Below are positions 1 to 7,100 of a stretch of DNA of 7,683 nucleotides, one piece after another. The number at the start of each line of letters is the position of its first letter. Positions within the stretch are counted from its first letter, which is position 1. The position numbers were made by a program, and so were the translations under genes. The DNA is taken from positions 1 through 7,683 of the forward strand of contig JBKPSZ010000291.1 in assembly GCA_046735265.1 (NCBI GenBank), given 5' to 3'. The notes beneath the pieces were generated by a model. The model saw only the letters and a program-made list of their open reading frames with translations. It had not been told where the DNA came from and did no database searches. Source of the stretch: DATBFU01 sp046735265 (GTDB taxonomy: Bacteria; Acidobacteriota; Thermoanaerobaculia; UBA5066; Gp7-AA6).

Positions 1-306
1 AACGACCCCTACGCGCAGGCGGTCTACCTTGAGCCGAAGGACGCGCGGAGGGAACCGAACTCCATCCTGCTGAATCTTCGGGCCCAGAAAGACTTCATCA
101 TCGGCAACGTGACGGCGTCGTTCATCGTGGACGTCCTGAACGCCACGAACGAGGCGATCGACTTCAACACGAACATCCAGAACAACATCTACCAGCTGTA
201 CGCCAAGGAATCGACGGAGCGCGGCGAGCCCGTGAGCGCTTTCGGGAAGCCCTACTCCGTCACCCTCCCGCGTCAGACGCGTTTCGGTTTCCGACTGGTG
301 TTCTAG
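1..306 (+). CDS. C-terminal end of a TonB-dependent receptor-like outer-membrane beta-barrel protein (5' partial)
   Basis: The reading frame is open from base 1 to the TAG at 304-306 and gives 101 residues with no start in the window, so this is the 3' end of a longer gene. Seen in the sequence: a LLNLRAQKDF strand, then ASFIVDVLNATN, then a final strand RQTRFGFRLVF that ends the protein on phenylalanine. This pattern (a leucine/arginine-rich strand with K-x-F, a D-V-x-N-x-x-N turn, and a last amphipathic strand with terminal aromatic residue) is typical of the last strands of TonB-dependent receptors, including the large Oar-like, carboxypeptidase-regulatory-domain receptors common in Acidobacteriota. 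The terminal Phe is the usual BAM recognition signal. The plug domain and TonB box lie outside the window, so the substrate is unknown. Another outer-membrane barrel family is possible. A GTG at 109 is internal, not the start. Confidence 0.78.
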   Translation, partial: NDPYAQAVYLEPKDARREPNSILLNLRAQKDFIIGNVTASFIVDVLNATNEAIDFNTNIQNNIYQLYAKESTERGEPVSAFGKPYSVTLPRQTRFGFRLVF

Positions 307-314
307 ATCGAGCT

Positions 315-363
315 CGAGGCGGGCGCCCGGCCCCGCATCCTCCCGGGGTCGGGCGCCTCGTTT
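315..363 (+). terminator. GC-rich hairpin after the receptor gene; possible intrinsic terminator or attenuator
   Basis: Bases 315-321 (CGAGGCG) pair perfectly with 354-360 (CGCCTCG). After a four-base bulge on the left arm (322-325), 326-334 (CCCGGCCCC) pairs with 345-353 (GGGGTCGGG) with one G-U pair. The loop is about ten bases (335-344). Only three T residues (361-363) follow, so the U-tract is weak for an intrinsic terminator. The hairpin begins 9 bases after the receptor stop and ends just before the ribosome binding site of the next gene. It could end receptor transcription, attenuate read-through, or protect an mRNA end. Confidence 0.45.
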
Positions 364-364
364 C

Positions 365-370
365 GAGGAG
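365..370 (+). promoter_or_regulatory. Ribosome binding site for the first propeller gene
   Basis: GAGGAG lies five bases before the ATG at 376 and fixes that start, which also places a signal peptide at the N-terminus. The site is immediately 3' of the 315-360 hairpin and its T residues, so folding of that hairpin could affect access to it. I see no convincing -35/-10 promoter in the 69-base gap. Confidence 0.65.
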
Positions 371-375
371 TTGTC

Positions 376-2307
376 ATGCTCCTACCGGGACGCGTTTTCG
401 CCCCGCCGGTCCTTCTCTGGGCGGCGGCCGCGGCTCTCGCCGCTTCGGAACCCGATATCCGGGTCGGTCCGAACGTGCAGGTCAGCCGCGCGCGAGACCG
501 GATCGCGCACAACGAGATCCTCCTCGCGGCGGATCCGAACGACCCCGGCCGCCTTCTCGGCTGCTCGATGGCCTTCGACCCGGCGCGCAACCGGACGTTC
601 ACGATCGTCTACGCGTCCTCCGACGGAGGGCAGACGTGGGCCCCGACACTCGAAACCGCGGATCTCGAGTTCAGCGGCGATCCGACCTGCGCGCTCGGCC
701 GGAACGCGCGCGCCTACTACATGGCGTTGGGCGTGAAGCCGGGAGGAAAGATCTCCAATCCGATTTACCGCTCCGAGGATTCGGGGAAGACGTGGAGCGC
801 CCCGCTCCTGCTGAGCGAGTTTCACGGCCTCGACCGCGAATACCTGTCCGTAGACAACGGGGAGGGGAAGTTCGCCGGCCGGGTCTATCTGCATGCGACG
901 GGGTGGGCGCGTCCGTTCGAGGGGAAGCGCCAGGCGGCCGACATCAGCCTCTTCACCTCACGGGACGGCGGCGCCTCTTTCCTGGGGCCGATCAAGCGGA
1001 CGTCGGTCGGGAAGCGGTACGTCCTCGGCGTCGGCAACAGCGCGGTGCTCTCCGACGGCACCGTCGTCCTGATTTTCGGAGAGGTCCACCGCTACTGGGA
1101 CGACGAGGGCGAGAACGGAGACGTCCCGGAGAGCACCCGTGAAAAGGCGAACGGCCAGTTGAAGGTCGTCACGTCCAAGGATGGTGGCGAGTCGCTCGAG
1201 ACCGCCGCCGTGGTGAGCGACTTTCACATGCTCTGGCCGCCGCTCGCGACGAGCATGATCGCTTTCCTGGCGGTCGATCCCGGGAGCTCCGCCTTCCGGG
1301 ATCGTCTGTACGCCGTCTGGCCGGACGAGCGGTCGGGACGCCAGGAGATTCTGCTCTCGCACTCGGAGAACGAGGGAAAGACCTGGTCCCGGCCGATCGT
1401 CGTCAACGACGACGTGCGCCCCGCGAGCGCCGCGTCGGGCCGGGACCACCTCATGCCGACGGTCGCGGTCAACCGGGACGGCGTCGTCGGCGTCGCCTGG
1501 TACGACCGGCGCGACAACCCGGACAACCTCGGCTGGTGGGTACGGTTCCGCGCCTCCCGCGACGGCGGCGAGACCTTCCTGCCGAGCGTCCGCGTCTCGG
1601 AGGCGCCCTCCTCCTACGGCGCCTCGGAGCAATGGACCGTCCTCGCCAACGCCTCGGGCGGAGGCAAGATCGCGGGCTCGGGTCCCGACGCGAAAGCGCC
1701 GGGCGGACCGATCGTGATGACCGTTGCGTTGAACGGCTTCCAGTTCAACGGCGGGCACACCGGCGGGATGGCGGTCACGGCCGACGGCCGGTTTCATCCC
1801 TTCTGGGTGGACAACCGCACGGGGATCTCTCAGGTCTGGACGGCTCCGGTGACGGTCTCGGGCGCCGCGGTCCGGAACGGATCGGCGGAGCTCGCGCCCC
1901 TGGAGGACGTGACGGACAAGATCGATCTCGACGTCCTGAGCACCGACTACGAGCGGAAGTCCAACCGTCTCACGGTTCGCGTGAAGCTCAAGAACACGTC
2001 GGATCAGACCGTCGAGGGGCCGCTCAAGCTCCGCTTGATCGACCTCGACTCGGAGCTCGGGCACGCGCAGGCCGCCGACCCCGAAAACGGAATCGCGGGC
2101 CCGGGCGCGGTCTGGAACCTCGACGCCGTCGTCCCGGGCGGGGCGCTCAAGCCGGGCGAGGAGTCCGGGCCGCGAGACCTGACCTTCCGGCTGTCGGAGA
2201 TTCGTCCCTTCCGGGACGGGAAGACGATCCGCTACGGACTCATGAGCCTCCAGGCGCGCGTGCTGGGCAAGCTCGCGAAACCGGCGAAGGAGACGACGAA
2301 ATCGTGA
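376..2307 (+). CDS. Exported BNR/Asp-box beta-propeller protein with C-terminal beta-sandwich (sialidase-fold, function unknown)
   Basis: This is a predicted secreted 643-residue protein. Residues 1-22 form a signal peptide (Arg6, hydrophobic 7-22, likely cleavage after ALA at 20-22). Six Asp boxes are visible: SSDGGQTW 81-88, SEDSGKTW 133-140, SRDGGASF 195-202, SKDGGESL 267-274, SENEGKTW 330-337 and SRDGGETF 394-401, spaced 52-72 residues apart as in blades of a sialidase-type propeller. Three WxDxR motifs start at W315, W375 and W477. The only cysteines I see are C63 and C105, a likely disulfide. Residues from about 516 form a beta-rich domain with an N-T-S strand turn and a G-A-V-W motif, resembling the Ig/FN3-like modules of exported proteins. 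The family includes sialidases and other glycosidases as well as non-catalytic propellers; the N-terminal (F/Y)RIP motif of true sialidases is not seen, so no activity is assigned. Its paralogue follows with a four-base overlap. Confidence 0.85.
   Translation: MLLPGRVFAPPVLLWAAAAALAASEPDIRVGPNVQVSRARDRIAHNEILLAADPNDPGRLLGCSMAFDPARNRTFTIVYASSDGGQTWAPTLETADLEFSGDPTCALGRNARAYYMALGVKPGGKISNPIYRSEDSGKTWSAPLLLSEFHGLDREYLSVDNGEGKFAGRVYLHATGWARPFEGKRQAADISLFTSRDGGASFLGPIKRTSVGKRYVLGVGNSAVLSDGTVVLIFGEVHRYWDDEGENGDVPESTREKANGQLKVVTSKDGGESLETAAVVSDFHMLWPPLATSMIAFLAVDPGSSAFRDRLYAVWPDERSGRQEILLSHSENEGKTWSRPIVVNDDVRPASAASGRDHLMPTVAVNRDGVVGVAWYDRRDNPDNLGWWVRFRASRDGGETFLPSVRVSEAPSSYGASEQWTVLANASGGGKIAGSGPDAKAPGGPIVMTVALNGFQFNGGHTGGMAVTADGRFHPFWVDNRTGISQVWTAPVTVSGAAVRNGSAELAPLEDVTDKIDLDVLSTDYERKSNRLTVRVKLKNTSDQTVEGPLKLRLIDLDSELGHAQAADPENGIAGPGAVWNLDAVVPGGALKPGEESGPRDLTFRLSEIRPFRDGKTIRYGLMSLQARVLGKLAKPAKETTKS
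1483..1515 (+). repeat. Near-identical block shared by the two propeller genes (other copy 3372-3404)
   Basis: These 33 bases match 3372-3404 at 32 of 33 positions (the only difference is G at 1495 versus T at 3384). Both copies encode VVGVxWYDRRD around the second WxDxR motif. The match is direct evidence that the two propeller genes are paralogues, and it is the best-conserved nucleotide block I found between them. Confidence 0.8.
2287..2292 (+). promoter_or_regulatory. Ribosome binding site for the second propeller gene, inside the end of the first
   Basis: AAGGAG lies 11 bases before the GTG at 2304, within codons for the Lys/Glu-rich tail (AKETTKS) of the upstream protein. The spacing is longer than ideal, so initiation at 2304 probably leans on translational coupling through the GTGA start-stop overlap. 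This supports GTG 2304 rather than any of the much earlier starts in the same open frame. Confidence 0.5.
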
Positions 2308-4172
2308 GGGCGACCTGGCCGGCGGCCTCCGCGGTTTGGGTCGCGCTCGTCGCCGCGCGGGCGAGCGGGAATTCCATCGCCGTCGGTCCGAACGTCCGCG
2401 TCAGCTCCGGCAACCCGATGCGGCTGCATCACGAGATCACGATGGCGGCGAGCCCGACCGACGCGCAGAAGCTCCTCGCGTGCTCGATGATCTTCGATTC
2501 GAAGGACGCCTCCCGGCACGTCGTCGCCTACAGCTCGTTCGACGGCGGCAAGAGCTGGACCGTCGGGCTCGAGGTCGACCGAACCAATTTCGTCGGCGAC
2601 CCGACCTGCGCTTACGGACCGGACGGCGCCGCATATCTCTCGGCGCTCGCGCTCTCTTCGGTCGAGGTCCCCGACCACGAGATGCTCGTCTACCGGTCCG
2701 CCGACGGAGGACGCTCCTGGTCCGAGCCGACCGTGCTGCCGTTCATCGACCGCCAGTGGCTCACTTTCGATCTGACGCACGGCCCCCGCCAAGGGCTCCT
2801 CTATCTCCACGGCAACGCGGTCCGCGACCAGACGGTGGACGGGGACGAGCGCATCGTCTTTTCGTGCTTCCGTTCGAAGGACGCCGGCAAGACCTTCGAG
2901 ACTCCCACCAAGCTCTTCTCCGACGGCGAGCACATGCCCTTCGGAACCGGAACCGGGGCGGTTCTCTCCGACGGTTCCTTCATCGCCTCCTTCTTCGAGT
3001 GGAACGATCGAAAGAACCTTCAGGCTTCCGACTTCAAGAAGCCGATCGGATCGGTCAAAGTCGTCCGCTCCGAAGACGGCGGCGAAAAGTTCGAAAAGGC
3101 CGTTCCGATCTCCGAGTGGTACTCGTGCGAGGGCTGGACGCCGGGACTTCCCGTCCTCGCCGCGGACGCTTCGGGCGGCCCGTTCGTTGATCGGCTCTAC
3201 GCGACCTGGCCCGACCGCCGCTCGGGGCGCTGCGAGATCCTCCTCTCCCACTCGGCCGACAAAGGCCGGACCTGGTCGGCGCCGATCGTCATCAACGACG
3301 ACCAGTCTCCGGCGGAACGGCAGCGCGGACGGCACCACTTGCTGCCGGCCGTCGCCGTGAATTCCTCGGGGGTCGTCGGCGTCTCCTGGTACGACCGGCG
3401 CGACGCCGCCGAAGACACGCGGCAGTGGGCCGCGAGATTCGCGTACTCGCTCGACGGCGGAGAAACCTTCTCCGCGAGCTCGCGGATCTCGGATCCGTCC
3501 TCTTCGAATGCGTCGAGCGGTTACCTGCCCATCATGGCCCACAGCACGGGCGGAGGACAGCGCCGCCCGCGCGCGCGAGGCGGCAACATCCGGATGGAGA
3601 TCGGCCCGCAGTGGATCGATTACCTCTGCGCGGCGGACACGGCCGGCATGGCGGCCGCCGCGGACGGAACTTTTCACACGCTCTGGGTCGACCACCGCAC
3701 CGGAATCCCTCAGCTCTGGACTTCGGCCGTTCGGGTGAACGGCGCGGCGACGTTGAACGGCTCCCCCGAGCTCGCCGCTCTCACGGATCTGACCCAGAGT
3801 GTCGCCGTGACGTTCGCGAACACCGACTACGACCCGAAGGATCGGGTGGTCTCGCTCGACGTGACGGTCCTGAACACGTCGCAGAAGGCGATCCTCGCGC
3901 CGTTCCGTCTGCGCGTCGTCTCGCTCCAGTCGTCGAGCGCAGTGCCCGAGATCCTCGGGGCCGACAACGGGTTGACCACCGCGGGCGCGGTCTGGGACTT
4001 CTCGCGGGACCTTCCGGAGGGACGCCTCGGGCCGGGCCAGTCCGCCCATCCGCATCGAGTTCGCTTCCGGCTCAGGGAGCTCGCGGCGTTCCGGCTCGAC
4101 CCCCGGGGATCTCTCGGGAGCCTGCTTTCCGTCGAGACCAAGGCGCTCGGCAAGGAGGAGGAGAAGAAATGA
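2304..4172 (+). CDS. Second exported BNR/Asp-box beta-propeller protein, tandem paralogue of the preceding gene
   Basis: The GTG at 2304 overlaps the upstream TGA (GTGA) and gives 622 residues; the frame is open much further upstream, but only this start yields a signal peptide (about 1-20, ending in ARA) and alignment with the paralogue. Six Asp boxes are seen: SFDGGKSW 78-85, SADGGRSW 132-139, SKDAGKTF 191-198, SEDGGEKF 256-263, SADKGRTW 317-324 and SLDGGETF 382-389. WxDxR motifs start at W302, W362 and W461. C60 and C102 keep the 42-residue spacing of the paralogue's pair, and there are additional cysteines the paralogue lacks. Residues from about 500 repeat the same C-terminal beta-sandwich (N-T-S turn, G-A-V-W, L-G-P-G), and the protein ends in a charged GKEEEKK tail that encodes the next gene's Shine-Dalgarno. 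Substrate and activity are unknown. Divergence outside the core blocks suggests an old duplication with different binding surfaces. Confidence 0.84.
   Translation: MRATWPAASAVWVALVAARASGNSIAVGPNVRVSSGNPMRLHHEITMAASPTDAQKLLACSMIFDSKDASRHVVAYSSFDGGKSWTVGLEVDRTNFVGDPTCAYGPDGAAYLSALALSSVEVPDHEMLVYRSADGGRSWSEPTVLPFIDRQWLTFDLTHGPRQGLLYLHGNAVRDQTVDGDERIVFSCFRSKDAGKTFETPTKLFSDGEHMPFGTGTGAVLSDGSFIASFFEWNDRKNLQASDFKKPIGSVKVVRSEDGGEKFEKAVPISEWYSCEGWTPGLPVLAADASGGPFVDRLYATWPDRRSGRCEILLSHSADKGRTWSAPIVINDDQSPAERQRGRHHLLPAVAVNSSGVVGVSWYDRRDAAEDTRQWAARFAYSLDGGETFSASSRISDPSSSNASSGYLPIMAHSTGGGQRRPRARGGNIRMEIGPQWIDYLCAADTAGMAAAADGTFHTLWVDHRTGIPQLWTSAVRVNGAATLNGSPELAALTDLTQSVAVTFANTDYDPKDRVVSLDVTVLNTSQKAILAPFRLRVVSLQSSSAVPEILGADNGLTTAGAVWDFSRDLPEGRLGPGQSAHPHRVRFRLRELAAFRLDPRGSLGSLLSVETKALGKEEEKK
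4152..4163 (+). promoter_or_regulatory. Strong double Shine-Dalgarno for the S8 protease gene
   Basis: AAGGAGGAGGAG contains overlapping Shine-Dalgarno cores; the AAGGAGG copy is 10 bases and the GGAGGAG copy 5 bases from the ATG at 4169. The stretch also codes for the Lys/Glu tail of the upstream propeller protein. With the ATGA overlap it makes the 4169 start near certain and predicts efficient coupled translation of the protease. Confidence 0.75.
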
Positions 4173-7100
4173 GAACGCCCATCCGCAGGCTCGCCCTCGC
4201 CGCGATGGCGACGCTCTCACTTTCGGGCGCGGTCCTCGCCCTCGGAAGCGGGGGTGCGGCATCCGACGCCCCTCGAAGGGAGCTCTTCAAGGACAGCCGC
4301 GCGCTCGTCGCGATGGCGCGCGTCAATGGAGATCGGGAAGTCTCGCTGCTGATCGCGGCGCGCCCGGGGCGGACGGAGTCCGTGACGCGCCAGGTCCAGA
4401 AGCTCGGGGGGCGCATCCGAGTGCGCGTGGACGAAGTCGGGTATCTCCGCGCGCGCGTTCCGATCGACTCCGTCGAGGAGATCGTCGCCTTCGAAGGGGT
4501 TCAATCGGCCGACGTGGATCAGGACGCGAGCGGAATCCCTCCCTACATGCAACCGGGGATCGCCCACCCCGATCCGGAACGTCGCCTTCCCCTCGCATCG
4601 GGTCCCGGCGTCGACTGGCCTCCGAATCGGGTCGATCTGACGCTGCGCCCGATCTACTCGCCGTTGAAGGATCTGGGCGCGGAGGAGTGGAGGGGCGCCC
4701 ATCCGACGTTCGACGGGCGCGGCGTCACCGTCGCCGTCCTCGACGGCAACGTGGACATCCTGCTCCCGGAGCTGCAGGTGGCGACCACCCTGGACGGAAA
4801 GCCCACCCGCAAGGTGATCGACGTCATCAACTCCATGGATCCTCTCGAACCGGAGGCGGACTTCCCGCACTGGGTCTCGATGCGGGACCGGGTGACGGCG
4901 AAAGGCGGGAAGGTGACCTACGCGGGAGAGGTCTACACCGCGCCGCACGACGGGACTTTCGCGATCGGCATCTTCGATCTCTGCCGGTTCGCGTCGTACG
5001 TGCAGGCCTATTTCCGGACCGTGCTGGATCGCCCCGGGCTCGCAACGAGCGTCGACAAGCAGATCGGCGTCCTCTGGGACGAGGCCTCGGGAGACGTCTG
5101 GGTGGACACGAACCAGGATCGGAGCTTCGCCGACGAGAGCCCGGTGCGCGACTTCCGAGAGCGCTACGACTACGCGCTGCTCGGTCAGGACGACCCGGAC
5201 ACGCCGGTGCGGGAGACGATCCCGCTCGTCGTGCAGACCGCGAAGGCGGACCGTTTCATCGCGCTGAACCCGGCCATGTACGGGCACAGCACGATGGTCA
5301 CGGGCGCGGTCGTCGCCAGCCGCGGCGAGAACGGACGCTTCAACGGCGTCGCGCCGGGCGCGCGCGTGGTCTCCCTCTTCGAGGGATCCACGACGCACGG
5401 AATGGTCGAAGGATTGATCCGCGCCTTCCAGGATCCGCGGGTGGACGTCGTCCTGCTCGAGCAGAACGTCTGGATCGCGATGCCCTATGTCCTCGGCGAC
5501 GGCCGCTTCACGGTCACCGTCATCTGCTCGCGCCTCATCGAGAAGTACAAGAAGCCCTTCCTCTCGCCGGCCAACAACGCGCCCGGCCTGAACACCGTCG
5601 AGGAGCACGGCATGGCGCGCTGGGGATTCGGCGTCGGCGCCTACGAGAGCCGCGAGAACTTCCTCGCCAACAGGGCGATTCACGTCTTCGAGGAGGACAA
5701 CGCGCACTGGGTCGGTTCGTGGGGCCCCTCGGGCAACGGCGCGCTGCAGCCGGACATCATGTCCCCCTCCGAAGTCGTCACGACCTATCCCGCCTCGCGC
5801 TCGGCCGACGAGGAGGGGCTGAAGGGGGTCTTCGGCTTCTCTCCCGGCTACGCGATGTGCGGCGGCACCTCCTGCGCGACGCCGGTCGCGGCCGGCTCGC
5901 TGTCGCTTCTGATCAGCGGAGCGAAACAGAGCGGGCTCCGCTGGGATCCCGAGAGCCTCTACCGGTCGGTCACGTCCACGGGGCGCTGGCTCTCGAACAT
6001 ACCCGTCTACCGCCAGGGCAATGGCCTGATCCAGGTCGGCGCGGCCTGGAAGGCGCTCGAGAAACTCGGCCGCCCCGGAAGCGCGCGCCCGATGGAGGTC
6101 GAGGTGCGCGGGCCGGTCCGCACCGCGGTCTCGACTTGGTTCGAGCCTCCCGATACCGGCCCCGGTCTCTACGAGCGCGAGGGATGGGCGGCGGGGGACC
6201 GCGGCGAGCGAACGATCTTCATGACCCGCCGATCCGGGCCTTCCGCGCCGGCAACGGTGCGCGTGCGCTGGATCGGCAACGACGGGACCTTCACGAGCGC
6301 GGAGACGATCGCGCTGCCTCTCGGCAAGGCCGTTCCGCTGAACGTCTCGATCGCCCCCGCGACGACAGGAGCCCACAGCGCGCTTCTCTCGATCGAGGAG
6401 CCGGGAGGCGTCGTGCCGGCGACCCGCCTGATGGCCGTCGTCGTCGCGGCCGAGCGTTTCGACGCGGCGGGCAAGTATCAGGTCTCGCGCGAGGTGCGCG
6501 CGGCGCGCCCCGGCACGAGCGAGCTCTTCTTCGACGTTCCGCCGGACGTGGACGCCGTGAAGTTCGAACTCCAGGCGCCCAAGGAAACCGTCCGCATGAG
6601 CGTCTATCCGCCCGACAGCCGCGAGGACACCGTCTATCAGATGCCACAAGAGGACCGGCAAGTCCGCACGATCGGCGATCCGCCTCCGGGCGTCTGGGCG
6701 GTCGTGCTGCACGACATGCGCGACGCGTTCAAATTCGACGAGTCGCGCCCGACGACCCTTCCGCGCACGCCGGTGACGGTCACCGCGTCGCTCGTCGGCG
6801 TCGCCATGGAGAGCCCGAACGCCGCCTCCCTCTCCTCCGCGGGATTCCAGGCGCTCTCCCTGTCGGCGCGAAACCGGCTTTCGGAATTCCAGGGCCGGAT
6901 CGAGTCGCACTCGCTCGCGAGCGTCCGGGAGATGTCGGAGACTCTCTCTCCGCGCCGGCAACGCGTGGTCGAGATCGCCGTGCCCAAAGGCGTGGAACGG
7001 CTGATGGTCCAGGTGGACGGGGTGACCCCCGCGAGCTCGGACCTCGATCTCTATCTCTTCGACTGCACGGGGAAGAGCTGTCAACCGAAGCGCGCCCGCG

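Noticed and set aside
109..306. Separate 65-residue gene starting at GTG 109
   Set aside because: The same frame is open back to base 1 and its translation is continuous beta-barrel sequence, so 109 is internal to a truncated larger gene.
308..317. Ten-base palindrome TCGAGCTCGA as an operator
   Set aside because: It overlaps the foot of the larger hairpin, occurs once, and such short palindromes are common in GC-rich DNA.
958..2064. Open frame of 368 codons on the minus strand opposite the first propeller
   Set aside because: Shadow of the propeller gene, without domain content or a credible ribosome binding site and gene context.
1536..2303. N-terminal extension of the second propeller gene upstream of 2304
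   Set aside because: The frame is open but the extra 256 codons give an Arg/Gly-rich translation out of frame with the first propeller; a signal peptide and paralogue alignment begin only at GTG 2304.
3425..4168. N-terminal extension of the S8 protease upstream of 4169
   Set aside because: Low-complexity translation inside the second propeller gene; ATG 4169 has a strong Shine-Dalgarno, an ATGA overlap and a clear signal peptide.
2232..4262. Open frame of 676 codons on the minus strand opposite the second propeller
   Set aside because: Same shadow effect; low-complexity Arg-rich translation, while the + strand carries six Asp boxes and a paralogue.
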